Below are positions 8,526-16,704 of a stretch of DNA of 40,167 bases, in pieces. Every line of letters begins with the position of its first letter. Position 1 is the first letter of the stretch. Made by a program: the position numbers and the translations under genes. The notes beneath the pieces were generated by a model. The model made no database searches. It was not told the origin of the DNA and was given only the letters and a program-made list of their open reading frames with translations. Origin of the DNA: Bacteroidota bacterium (GTDB lineage Bacteria > Bacteroidota > Bacteroidia > JABEUT01); the NCBI GenBank assembly GCA_013288205.1, contig JABDCH010000014.1:1-40167 (forward strand), written 5' to 3'.

Positions 8526-9501
8526 TTGATTTGAATATAGGAAAGACAATTTGGAATATACTTCCTTCCGGTTTGTTATTTTTTATTTCAATAGTTCCAT
8601 TATGTGCTTTTACAAAGTAATCGGTCAGGAATAATCCGAGCCCGGTACCTTTATATCCTTGGGTAGCATCGGAGCGGTAAAATTTTTGAAAAATCTTTGC
8701 CCGTTCATCATCTGCAATCCCCATACCTTCATCTTTAACTGATAAACGCACCGCATTATTTTCAGCAGCAAGAATTACCTCTACCGGCTTGGTTGCTGCT
8801 GAATATAAAAGTGCATTTTCTACCAGGTTGGTAACGATAGATTCCAATGCCCAAGGGTCAATACGCAGAAATATATTATCAGGGATATGTGTAATTATCT
8901 CTCGTTGAGGATAAGAACGTTTTATTTGTTCGATTACTTCTTTCAGTTTTCCGGATAGATTCAAATGTTCAGCATGTAGTGGTAGCTGCCTGTTATCAAT
9001 ACGTGCAGCCATTAATATTTTTTCAATCAGTTTATCAAGCCTGTCGGTATCGTCAATGGCATTGGCAAGAGCCTGTTGCTGCTGGTCATGGCTCAGGCTG
9101 CGCTTTTGCAAGGTTTCCAATTGCAAACGCATAGATGCCACGGGCGATTTGAACTCATGGGTAACCGAATGCAAAAAAGTTTTTTGTTTAGCTATCAACT
9201 CCGATTCTTTCTTAAACGCCCGTCGAACCATAATAACACCAAAAGCAAGGATACCCAGGAAAACAATGCCTTCGCCCGCCACCATATAATACTTGCCCAT
9301 TAGTTCCTTTTGCAAAACATCCTGTGCTATTTGTTTAGCGGCCGGGCTTGCATTCGGCTCCAGCCATTGCATTTTCAAATTATGGATTTCGCGGCTTTGG
9401 TCAATCATCAGGTGAGCCCACGATAAAAACTGGGCTACCACATAAATAACCAATACGTAAAAAGTAAATAATGCCCCTGACCGCTGTTTATTTTTCGCCA
9501 C
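8512..9501 (-). CDS. Membrane sensor histidine kinase
   Basis: The protein has two membrane helices (about residues 11-29 and 74-93) around a short 45-residue periplasmic loop. It then has a HisKA domain with the phospho-acceptor His115 in SVTHEFKSPVAS, an N-box with VTNLVENALLYS, the G1 box VKDEGMGIADDERAKIFQKFYR and the G2 box GTGLGLFL. A TTG at 9520-9522 would add seven residues, but it lies inside a TACCTTTG promoter box, so the GTG at 9499-9501 (product starting MAKNKQRSG) is preferred and gives 329 residues. No response regulator is adjacent, so the partner is elsewhere. The small loop suggests sensing in or near the membrane. Confidence 0.9.
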   Translation of the reverse strand: MAKNKQRSGALFTFYVLVIYVVAQFLSWAHLMIDQSREIHNLKMQWLEPNASPAAKQIAQDVLQKELMGKYYMVAGEGIVFLGILAFGVIMVRRAFKKESELIAKQKTFLHSVTHEFKSPVASMRLQLETLQKRSLSHDQQQQALANAIDDTDRLDKLIEKILMAARIDNRQLPLHAEHLNLSGKLKEVIEQIKRSYPQREIITHIPDNIFLRIDPWALESIVTNLVENALLYSAATKPVEVILAAENNAVRLSVKDEGMGIADDERAKIFQKFYRSDATQGYKGTGLGLFLTDYFVKAHNGTIEIKNNKPEGSIFQIVFPIFKSNVNN

Positions 9502-9519
9502 AATAAAAGTATTGTAGTA

Positions 9520-9527
9520 CAAAGGTA
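9520..9527 (-). promoter_or_regulatory. Internal -7 box for the histidine kinase-gpmI pair
   Basis: The minus strand reads TACCTTTG here, an exact TAnnTTTG box, 18 bp before the GTG used as kinase start and in the gap after the DUF2007 gene. It would let kinase and gpmI be transcribed apart from the upstream cluster, and it rules against the TTG start that overlaps it. Confidence 0.5.
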
Positions 9528-9541
9528 ATGAAATGCCAGGC

Positions 9542-9760
9542 TTATTCTAAATAGCCTGTTTCCTTTAGAATTTCAAGCGCACGCTCTTTGTCGCTTTCTT
9601 GCACTTGTATTTTTGTTCCGCCCTGCACAGCAGCTATGGAAGGGTATGGAGAATTTCCCCCGGTAGCAACAAACGGAATTCCTTCTTCATCAAAGATGTC
9701 CTTTAATACAACCATTTCAACCGGGCCTACATGGTATGCAATTGTTATCCAATCGTTCAT
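9542..9760 (-). CDS. DUF2007-family small protein
   Basis: This 72-residue protein has the compact alpha/beta pattern of DUF2007, named 'putative signal transducing protein' in Pfam: an N-terminal strand (WITIAYHVGPVEM), a helix, then EEGIPFVATGG and the final IQVQESDKERALEILKETGY. In the family the N-terminal 'move between polypeptide and ageing substrate' idea is unproven, so no function is assigned. The ATG is 11 bp after the stop of the M28 peptidase gene, indicating co-transcription with it. The same layout is a small ferredoxin-like fold by inference only. Confidence 0.75.
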   Translation of the reverse strand: MNDWITIAYHVGPVEMVVLKDIFDEEGIPFVATGGNSPYPSIAAVQGGTKIQVQESDKERALEILKETGYLE

Positions 9761-9771
9761 AGTGGTTAGTA

Positions 9772-12030
9772 TTATTTATGTAGCACTAAAAGTGACATGG
9801 CACTATTTATCTGTTCTGTGTAAGAATTTATTGCTTTTGCTGCTTCTGCTATTTGTTGTTGTGCTTCCTGCCACCGGCGGCCTTCAATAGCTTCGCGGAT
9901 GCCCGGTAATGTTTTTACACCATATCCTGTATAATATCCCGGAGCATAGATGGCATGCTTATACCATGGGCGCTTGGGCAATCCTTCCGGCAGCAATAAT
10001 TTTTGCTCGCTTTGATAAAGCAGCATATTTAATTGCTCTACCGATGATGGAGCGGTATTATGATTGGAGGCTATGACACGATTATATACTTCTGCAGCTC
10101 CTTCAAATCCGATCATCGCATTTTGAAGTGGAGAAAAATCGATAAACGGCACACTATCTTTTGGTACGGGAGGTATATATGTTTTCGTCGGGTCCTGAGA
10201 ATAGATATAGTAATTGTTATTCAACAATTCGTTTGTAACTTCGGTTGAGGTGCGCATTTCGTCCATTTTTTTCTGCAACTCTTTTACATAGTCGTTTACG
10301 GAAGTATACATATCCTTAAAGTTGAAAGGCAGGATATCCGCATTGGCAAGGCGCATGGTCATGCGGCCTGCTGTTTTAGCTAATGCCACTCCATAAGTAG
10401 AATGAGGATCTTTAAAGCGTTCATACATATCATACGAATCATAAATAGAATGATATCCTCCATCCGGGTCTTCTCCACCAAATCCGAGATTCATGGAAGC
10501 AATACCGAGGTGTTGCAAAAAGCTGGAGAAGTCAGAACCAGACCCCAGCGGCTCCGATTTTATATAAGGCTGGGAGAGCAGTTCTTTCTGTTCAGTTGCA
10601 GAAGAGGCATTGGTTATGTCGCTTGCTCTTCTTCGCTCCAATATGCTGATACCTGTTTCCGGATCGGTGACATCGCCGGCAACTTCATTTATCAGTGTTT
10701 GCAATGTTTGCGAACTTCCCGCATAAAAGAATCCCCGTCCGTTATCATCCGAATTGATGTAAGCCACCGCTTTTTTCTGCAATTCGACAGCATTTGTTTC
10801 AGCCCATTCTGTTGAGCCGAGCAGACCTTCTTCTTCTCCATCCCAGGAACAATACATAATGGTACGCTTGGGCCGTATGCCTCTTTTGGCTAATTCGCCC
10901 ATAGCTTTGGCTTCTTCCAACATGGCGGCCTGTCCGCTTATGGGGTCATTAGCGCCATTTACCCAGGCATCCTGGTGATTGCCACGTAATACCCATTCAT
11001 CAGGATCTTCGCTACCTTTCAGAACAGCAATTACATCATAAACAGGAACGATGTTCCAATTGAATTCAAGCTTTAAATGCACCTTCAAAGGTCCGGCACC
11101 AATATGGTAAGTAATAGGCAAAGCTCCTTTCCAGTTATCAGGAACAACAGGGCCTGCAAGGGCTTCCAGTAAAGGTTTAGCATCGTGCCATCCAATAGGC
11201 AGCACAGGGATTTTAAGCAAATTTTTTGCATCTTTTCTATCCAACCGTTTTGCATTTTTGGTATCTCCATAACCGGGCGTAAGTGGGTCGCCGGGATAAA
11301 GTGTTATGTCTTCTACAGAGCCACGTTGAACGCCATATTCACTTTTGAAAGAACCTTTTGGATAGGTATCTCCCTGGTAAAACCCATCATCTTTCGGGTC
11401 GGAATAAATAATGCAACCGAGGGCACCATGTTCTTGTGCTAGGCGAGGTTTTATGCCGCGCCATGAGCCACCGTAGCGTACAATCACTATTTTACCTTTT
11501 ACACTGATGCCCATTTTATCAAGTTCTTCATAATCTTGTGGCAATCCCTGGTTTGCATATATCAAATCGGCTGTTACATCTCCATCGGCTGAGTAGCAAT
11601 TATAGGTTGGTAGTTGTTCGCTTGTTTGTGATGAAGTATGGTCCTCTTTAAGTGAAGGCTCCTGCAATGCAGCTTTATATTTGATGGGTGAAACCGCTTC
11701 GAGTAAGCGCGTTTTGGGAGTAGGGAAGAGGGCGTAGAAAGTATCTATCCGTGCATCGAAGCCCCATTCGCGGTATTTTTGCAAAATGAATTCCACATTA
11801 TTTTTATCGCCGACAGAACCTAAATGATGGGGGTGTGCCGATAATATCTTTACCATATTATCAATATCGGGGGCTTGTAACAGGCTGTCGTAGCCGGCTT
11901 CCCATTTTTTCTGAACAGCGGCATTTGCATCCGAAAATCCGGTATAATCTTTTCCTTCGTTGTTAGCAGAAAAGCTAAATAACACTGTAACAAGAAAAAT
12001 AAGAAATACTTTTATAGTATATTTATTCAT
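9772..12030 (-). CDS. Secreted M28 metallopeptidase, glutamate carboxypeptidase II-like
   Basis: The ATG at 12028-12030 gives 752 residues starting with a signal peptide (MNKYTIKVFLIFLVTVLFSFS); an upstream start would bury that signal. A PA (protease-associated) domain spans about 150-280. The M28 domain follows, with zinc ligands H352 (GNHQDAW), D362 (NDPISG), catalytic E399/E400 (DGEEEGLLGSTEWAE), D428 (YINSDDN) and a late His in GGYHSIYDSYD. The C-terminus matches the transferrin-receptor-like dimerisation domain. Similarity to human NAALADase/GCPII is strong in these blocks. It probably trims peptides in the periplasm or at the surface; exact specificity is unknown. Gap to the PHP gene upstream is 22 bp. 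Confidence 0.9.
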   Translation of the reverse strand: MNKYTIKVFLIFLVTVLFSFSANNEGKDYTGFSDANAAVQKKWEAGYDSLLQAPDIDNMVKILSAHPHHLGSVGDKNNVEFILQKYREWGFDARIDTFYALFPTPKTRLLEAVSPIKYKAALQEPSLKEDHTSSQTSEQLPTYNCYSADGDVTADLIYANQGLPQDYEELDKMGISVKGKIVIVRYGGSWRGIKPRLAQEHGALGCIIYSDPKDDGFYQGDTYPKGSFKSEYGVQRGSVEDITLYPGDPLTPGYGDTKNAKRLDRKDAKNLLKIPVLPIGWHDAKPLLEALAGPVVPDNWKGALPITYHIGAGPLKVHLKLEFNWNIVPVYDVIAVLKGSEDPDEWVLRGNHQDAWVNGANDPISGQAAMLEEAKAMGELAKRGIRPKRTIMYCSWDGEEEGLLGSTEWAETNAVELQKKAVAYINSDDNGRGFFYAGSSQTLQTLINEVAGDVTDPETGISILERRRASDITNASSATEQKELLSQPYIKSEPLGSGSDFSSFLQHLGIASMNLGFGGEDPDGGYHSIYDSYDMYERFKDPHSTYGVALAKTAGRMTMRLANADILPFNFKDMYTSVNDYVKELQKKMDEMRTSTEVTNELLNNNYYIYSQDPTKTYIPPVPKDSVPFIDFSPLQNAMIGFEGAAEVYNRVIASNHNTAPSSVEQLNMLLYQSEQKLLLPEGLPKRPWYKHAIYAPGYYTGYGVKTLPGIREAIEGRRWQEAQQQIAEAAKAINSYTEQINSAMSLLVLHK

Positions 12031-12052
12031 ATTCGGTTTATATGAATGTTTT

Positions 12053-12784
12053 TTACAGAGTGACATTAAGCAGTTTGCCGGAGTCGATAAGCTTATGGAC
12101 ATGTTTTTCCAAAAGCGTTTTTTTTAGAATTTCCAGGTGGCCCACGTGGTGGCAGTCAGTGCCCAGAAAGCTTATCATATTATGGTCTATCAGCCATTCG
12201 GCCGCTTTTTTAACCGGGGCTCCATATTGGCCTGAAATAGAATTTATATTCATTTGCAATAAGGTGCCTCTTCCTATAAGATCCTCGTAGGCTGCGTAAT
12301 TGCCATGCCAAAATGGATAGCGTTCCACATGCGCCAATACAGGTTTGTATTCCCTTGTTATCATTGCAAATATGCCATCGTTAACGGTTTCGGGCTTGTT
12401 CATAAAAGATATTTCCCAAAGCAGATAATTTTTGCCGAAGGTTAATTTTTTTTCTCCGGGGATACTTTTTTCAAAAGGATAATCAAAATAATATTCAGCA
12501 GCAGCATCCACTTCAATATCAATTCCCGCTTCTTTAACCGCTCTCCTAAGATCATCACGTCCACTCATAATTATTTCAGGAGTGTTCCTGTACTGGTCGC
12601 TCATGACATGCGGGGTGGTAATAACTTTACGATAGCCCAGGGCACGCATTTCACGGAGCATAGCTATAGAATCTTCTATTGTTTTTGCCCCATCATCTAT
12701 TCCCGGTATGAAGTGTGAATGCATATCTGTTTTCAACACAGATAAGTCAGCCGGGCGTTTAGGAAACAGACCGAAGAATGCCAT
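12053..12784 (-). CDS. CpsB/CapC/YwqE-type PHP-domain protein-tyrosine phosphatase
   Basis: The 243-residue protein is a PHP-fold metal phosphatase of the CpsB/YwqE family, which dephosphorylates tyrosine kinases that control capsule or exopolysaccharide chain length. Metal-binding motifs visible are DMHSHFIPGIDDGA (about 20-33), TTPHVM (about 73-78), EYYFD (about 98), LAHVERYPFW (about 150) and LGTDCHHVG (about 210). The start at 12782-12784 overlaps the end of the upstream epimerase gene by 26 bp, implying coupled translation and a shared role in polysaccharide production. The matching BY-kinase is not in the window. Confidence 0.88.
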   Translation of the reverse strand: MAFFGLFPKRPADLSVLKTDMHSHFIPGIDDGAKTIEDSIAMLREMRALGYRKVITTPHVMSDQYRNTPEIIMSGRDDLRRAVKEAGIDIEVDAAAEYYFDYPFEKSIPGEKKLTFGKNYLLWEISFMNKPETVNDGIFAMITREYKPVLAHVERYPFWHGNYAAYEDLIGRGTLLQMNINSISGQYGAPVKKAAEWLIDHNMISFLGTDCHHVGHLEILKKTLLEKHVHKLIDSGKLLNVTL

Positions 12785-13781
12785 TGGCTGAGGGGGGATT
12801 ATAATTTTCTTTGAACCAGTTCCAGGTAGTTTCGATTCCCTTGCTGAAATTAATTTCAGGGATATAACCTAAGAGCGATTTTGCTTTGCTGATATCGGCA
12901 ATAGAATCTTTTACATCGCCCACTCTGTATGGTTTATATTCGGGTTTGGTTTCTTTGCCAGAGCTTTCTGCCAGCATTTTAAATAATTGGTTTATGCTGG
13001 TACGCTCACCGCAGGCAATATTGAATACCTGCCCGTTTGATTCAGCAGGAGAAAATAGCGCTTTTATATTAGCCTGAACTACGTTTTCTACAAATGTAAA
13101 ATCGCGTGTTTGGTTGCCGTCGCCAAAAATAACCGGGCTTCTGTTTTCGAGTAAAGCGGAAGCAAAAAGCGGGATGGCTGCAGCATAAGGGCCTCCGGGG
13201 CTTTGCCTCGGGCCGAAAATATTAAAATAACGCAACCCGATTATATTCATTCCATAATTCCGGTGGAATACGGAAGCATATAATTCATTGGTGTATTTTG
13301 AAACAGCATAAGGCGAAAGTGGTGATACAGGGTCAGATTCGCTTTTGGGTAGTTTTTGACTATCGCCGTACACCGACGAAGAACTGGCATAAACAAGCCT
13401 TTTAACACCTGCGCTTTTTGCGGCTAACAGCATGGTAAGAAAACCCGATACATTCACTTCGTTGGTGGCAAGCGGGTTTGCAAGTGAACGGGGAACAGAG
13501 CATAGGGCAGCCTGGTGCATCACAAAATCAATTCCTTTAAAGGCTTTTTCGCAAGTGTTACTGTCGCAAATACTTCCCTGTATAAATTCAAAACCTTTAT
13601 AGTTGTTAGCCTGCCGCAGATTTTCCATAGATCCGGATGAAAGGTCGTCGAATACCACTATCCGTCCTGCATGGTGCGAAAGCAAATATTCCAAAAGGTG
13701 AGAGCCAATAAAACCAGCCCCGCCGGTTATGGCAAAGGAATGCTGGCTTAAATCACCCGAATGGAATTTTTTGCTGTACAC
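12759..13781 (-). CDS. NAD-dependent sugar-nucleotide epimerase/dehydratase (UDP-GlcNAc 4-epimerase-like)
   Basis: This is an extended SDR enzyme of 340 residues. The NAD site is TGGAGFIGSHL (about 19-29). The catalytic triad is in YASSSSVYGD (Ser) and SPYAVSKYTNELYA (Tyr and Lys). Substrate-side motifs LRYFNIFGPRQSPGGPYAAAIPLF and FGDGNQTRDFTFVENVVQANI resemble WbpP/TviC UDP-N-acetylglucosamine 4-epimerases, but closely related UDP-glucose epimerases and dehydratases cannot be excluded. It supplies an activated sugar for LPS, capsule or exopolysaccharide. The gene begins two bases after the stop of the 163-residue protein gene and overlaps the PHP phosphatase gene downstream. Confidence 0.88.
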   Translation of the reverse strand: MYSKKFHSGDLSQHSFAITGGAGFIGSHLLEYLLSHHAGRIVVFDDLSSGSMENLRQANNYKGFEFIQGSICDSNTCEKAFKGIDFVMHQAALCSVPRSLANPLATNEVNVSGFLTMLLAAKSAGVKRLVYASSSSVYGDSQKLPKSESDPVSPLSPYAVSKYTNELYASVFHRNYGMNIIGLRYFNIFGPRQSPGGPYAAAIPLFASALLENRSPVIFGDGNQTRDFTFVENVVQANIKALFSPAESNGQVFNIACGERTSINQLFKMLAESSGKETKPEYKPYRVGDVKDSIADISKAKSLLGYIPEINFSKGIETTWNWFKENYNPPSANGILRSVS

Positions 13782-13783
13782 TT

Positions 13784-14275
13784 TTATTGGTTTTGCATAA
13801 TATAGGAACGATGCCAGCTTTTAGCAAGAGGTACCGTCCAATGATTGTCGAACTCTTCTTTCGTGGAAACCAAATTATTAAATACTTCCGTATCCGGAGT
13901 TATCTTGCCTGCTTCTATACGTTGACCGAGTTCATCGAGCGTGCATGCATATACGTTGTCGTTTTTAATATAGGCTACGTGGCTTCTGTCTAATAATGAA
14001 ACGGAATATTTCTTTTCCAGTTCTTTGATAAACCTTATGGATGCATCTATGGCGCGTCCGCACATGTTATCGCCATCTTCATCGGCAAAAAAGATAATGA
14101 AGCGGTTGTGCAGCATTTTATAATGCGCTTTCAATAAAGAGCCATGGCTTAACCAGTTATCTACAAATTGGAGAAGTTCATTTGAAATGGAAGTGGTTTC
14201 ATCGGCGGAAAATTCCCTGTCGGCCTGGAAAATCCAAACCCGGGAATTAGGAGCTAATGCATTGTAATCTGTCAT
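13784..14275 (-). CDS. Conserved Bacteroidota protein usually labelled 'ABC transporter ATPase', no ATPase motif
   Basis: The 163-residue protein resembles a Bacteroidota family of about 160 residues: SRVWIFQADREFS near the start, LLQFVDNWLSHGSLLKAHYKMLHNRFIIFFADE, CGRAIDASIRFIKELEKKYSVSLLDR, and VFNNLVSTKEEFDNHWTVPLAKSWHR at the end. Databases often name it 'ABC transporter ATPase', from memory, yet I see no Walker A (GxxGxGKS/T), no LSGGQ and no Walker B, so that name is not supported. The conserved Trp, Cys and His residues suggest a small enzyme or binding protein. It lies 2 bp from the epimerase gene and 30 bp after folK. Confidence 0.75.
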   Translation of the reverse strand: MTDYNALAPNSRVWIFQADREFSADETTSISNELLQFVDNWLSHGSLLKAHYKMLHNRFIIFFADEDGDNMCGRAIDASIRFIKELEKKYSVSLLDRSHVAYIKNDNVYACTLDELGQRIEAGKITPDTEVFNNLVSTKEEFDNHWTVPLAKSWHRSYIMQNQ

Positions 14276-14305
14276 ATTTTGATGCGTTGAGGACGAAATT
14301 ACAAA

Positions 14306-14797
14306 TTATTTCGAAACCAATTTCTTTATTTGGCTTTTATCTTCGCATTCATCCCGTAATTGGGTCATTGTCTTTTTCAGCAGGGGATGCACAAATCCGG
14401 GTGCAATTTCTGTTAATGGTTCCAGTACGAACCTGCGTTGGGGTATTAAGGGATGGGGAATGGTTAATTCTTCCGTATTAATTTGCACATCATTGTAAAA
14501 GAGGATATCAATGTCAATTATACGGGGTTCGTATTTTTTGCCCGTTCTTTTCCTCCCCATCATAGTCTCTACCAATATAATGGTATCTATAAGCTGTGCA
14601 GGGTCGAGGGTAGTTTCAAGCAAAAGTATCTGGTTAAAGAAATTGGTTTTATCCGTCATTTGCCAGGGCGGGGTTTCATATACCGAAGAAATGGTGACTA
14701 TATCACCTGCCCACTCTGATAATAGTGCTATTGCTCTTTCAAGGTTAGCACTTCTAGTGCCCCTGTTGCTGCCCAGTGAAAGATATGATTTATTCAT
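14306..14797 (-). CDS. folK: 2-amino-4-hydroxy-6-hydroxymethyldihydropteridine diphosphokinase (HPPK)
   Basis: HPPK transfers pyrophosphate from ATP to the pterin in folate synthesis. The 163 residues are the standard length, with YLSLGSNRGTRSANLERA (N-terminal), SSVYETPPWQMTDKTNFFNQ, the signature GRKRTGKKYEPRIIDIDILFY holding the Mg-binding D-x-D, and IPHPLIPQRRFVLEPLTEIAP. The ATG overlaps the end of the CorC-like gene by 8 bp, so the genes are probably co-translated. No folP or folB is beside it. Confidence 0.95.
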   Translation of the reverse strand: MNKSYLSLGSNRGTRSANLERAIALLSEWAGDIVTISSVYETPPWQMTDKTNFFNQILLLETTLDPAQLIDTIILVETMMGRKRTGKKYEPRIIDIDILFYNDVQINTEELTIPHPLIPQRRFVLEPLTEIAPGFVHPLLKKTMTQLRDECEDKSQIKKLVSK

Positions 14798-16058
14798 GCT
14801 CTTTATTCGTTCTGGTTACATGTATTTGCTCAATGCGCGTAGGGGTAGAAGTAAGGATTTTAAAGCTAAAACCATCAATTACAATAATCTCTCTTGCCAT
14901 GGGAATGGAGCCTGTGTGGTTTAATATATAGCCTCCCAGGGTCATGTAATCGGGTGATGTGGGAATATCAAGACCGTACTTGCTGTTTATGTCGTCTATT
15001 TTAAGCCGGGCAGAAAGAATAAATTCATCTTCCGATAGTTGCTTTTCTGCCAGATCTTCCCGGTCATGTTCATCAGCAATTTCTCCGAATATTTCTTCCA
15101 GGATATCTTCAGTAGTAATTATACCTGATGTCATTCCGAATTCATCCACTACCACTGACAAGGTTTTGTGTTGTTGCATTAAAATACGCAACGCATCTTT
15201 AGCCGGCATAGATTCCGGCACCAATGGAGCAGGAATTAATAGTTGCTGAATATCGGCTACCTTTTTAAACATGGCATGGAAATGCACATAGCCTATGATG
15301 TTGTCGATGCTATCTCTATATATGGCTATCCTTGATAATTCTGTGCGTTCAAAAATTTCTTTCAGTTTTTCAAAGCCCATATTTATTTCAATGGCAGCAA
15401 TATCCATACGAGGAATCATGCAATCGCGCACTTTTACATCAGGGAAACTTAATGCATTGCGAAACATGGTTACTTCATGTTCCATTTCGCCGGGAGCCTC
15501 ATGATCCGTGTGAGCGTGTTCTTCTATATAGCTAAATAAATCGGTTTTAGTAAAGGTACTTTTATATCTCACCAGCGTTACACGGAATACTTTTTTCATT
15601 AGAAAATTGACAGATACAAGGATAGCAAGCGTAAAGGGTAAAAGAATATAATAAGCTATTATACAAGGAAGGGTATAGAATTTCAAAATACTGTTGGGGT
15701 CGGCCCTGAATAAGTTTTTCGGGATAAAATCGGCAATAACCAAAATGATAAATGTGGTAACTACCGACTGTATGGCGAGTATTTCAAAATTGCTGAAATG
15801 AAATTGTCGTAAAAAGTTTTCGAGCACGGCTGAGGCAAAAACCCCAAATAGTACAAGGGCCAGTGTATTGCCTAACAATATGGTAGCCAAAAAACGTACG
15901 GGGCTATTGGTGATGCGCGAGAATAAACGGCCTGTAAGACTTACCCTGCGGCTTTCTACATACATCTGGAATTTGTTGGCCGATACGTATGCAATTTCCA
16001 GCCCCGAAAAGAAGAACGAAAATAAAAGAGACAATATGATGATAACCGTAGTGAGCAT
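14790..16058 (-). CDS. CNNM/CorC-family membrane protein (DUF21, CBS pair, CorC_HlyC)
   Basis: The 422-residue protein has an N-terminal DUF21 membrane domain with about four helices (residues 1-150, including FFFSGLEIAYVSANKF), a CBS-domain pair at about 195-320 (VKVRDCMIPRMDIAAIEI; VVVDEFGMTSGIITTEDILEEIFGEIADEHD), and a C-terminal CorC_HlyC transporter-associated domain. Members export Mg or other divalent ions, or help their homeostasis; the 'hemolysin' label is historical. GldE of gliding motility is a paralogue, but synteny with lptC and coaX favours the general member. The start shares one base with the lptC stop (TAATG), a coupling arrangement. Confidence 0.9.
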   Translation of the reverse strand: MLTTVIIILSLLFSFFFSGLEIAYVSANKFQMYVESRRVSLTGRLFSRITNSPVRFLATILLGNTLALVLFGVFASAVLENFLRQFHFSNFEILAIQSVVTTFIILVIADFIPKNLFRADPNSILKFYTLPCIIAYYILLPFTLAILVSVNFLMKKVFRVTLVRYKSTFTKTDLFSYIEEHAHTDHEAPGEMEHEVTMFRNALSFPDVKVRDCMIPRMDIAAIEINMGFEKLKEIFERTELSRIAIYRDSIDNIIGYVHFHAMFKKVADIQQLLIPAPLVPESMPAKDALRILMQQHKTLSVVVDEFGMTSGIITTEDILEEIFGEIADEHDREDLAEKQLSEDEFILSARLKIDDINSKYGLDIPTSPDYMTLGGYILNHTGSIPMAREIIVIDGFSFKILTSTPTRIEQIHVTRTNKEHE

Positions 16059-16654
16059 TACTTTTTATTTTCTTTTGGTTTTTTATCTTTATCCTCAGGA
16101 TTGTCGACCTGGATAGTTCCACTCAAGTTGGTTATTTTATATTGAGTGAAATCCTGGTTAGATACGAGTCCGTTTCCATATAATATTTCACGGGCTGTTT
16201 TTATGGTTACAAATTTGTCGGTATAGATTTTGTGCCTGTTTTCGTCATAAAATAATTGTTCGGTATTAAGCTTTTCTCCCTTCCGGTTTATCACCCGTAC
16301 ATTATTATCGGCTTCCATCAGGTTGTTATTTAAATGCCGTATTGCATACTCTGCATCCAGGTGGCCGTTTACATTGCTCGAATCATCAAAAAAATCAATG
16401 CTTATGCCTTTAGAGAATAGGTAGTAGGGATCATTGCCTCCGTATACTTCTATTCGAGGCGCTGTAACGTGAAATTTTGTTTTAGCGGAATCGTTATAAA
16501 AAATGGAGGCGTTATCTTCCACATCTTGCAAGTTTTTATCCTGTAGTGTAATGCGGCTTACAGTATTCATATTGTTTTCGCACGATGCAAGGCACAATGT
16601 AACAACCATACATAATAAAAAGTGTACTTCAGATTTTTTTAGTCGTGTGAACAT
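16058..16654 (-). CDS. lptC: LPS export protein LptC, predicted lipoprotein
   Basis: LptC connects the LptB2FG ATP-driven extractor to the periplasmic LptA bridge for lipopolysaccharide transport. With the ATG at 16652-16654 the protein has 198 residues and begins with a lipoprotein signal ending LASC (Cys25); this differs from the membrane anchor of E. coli LptC but is common in Bacteroidota. The OstA-like beta-jellyroll follows, with NASIFYNDSAKTKFHVTAPRIEVY, FDDSSNVNGHLDAEYAIRHLNNN and GEKLNTEQLFYDENRHKIYTDKFVTI, and a lysine-rich tail. A longer frame to 16708 exists but would run over a TAnnTTTG promoter box at 16671-16678, so it is rejected. Confidence 0.88.
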   Translation of the reverse strand: MFTRLKKSEVHFLLCMVVTLCLASCENNMNTVSRITLQDKNLQDVEDNASIFYNDSAKTKFHVTAPRIEVYGGNDPYYLFSKGISIDFFDDSSNVNGHLDAEYAIRHLNNNLMEADNNVRVINRKGEKLNTEQLFYDENRHKIYTDKFVTIKTAREILYGNGLVSNQDFTQYKITNLSGTIQVDNPEDKDKKPKENKK

Positions 16655-16670
16655 ACTTGACTTTACAAAG

Positions 16671-16678
16671 CAAATGTA
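16671..16678 (-). promoter_or_regulatory. Internal -7 box before lptC
   Basis: The minus strand reads TACATTTG, an exact TAnnTTTG box, 16 bp before the lptC ATG, in the 50 bp gap after the outer-membrane protein gene. It supports the shorter LptC start and a second transcription entry into the cluster. No good -33 element is seen. Confidence 0.45.
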
Positions 16679-16704
16679 GAAAGAACTACAGTTATTTGAA
16701 AATA

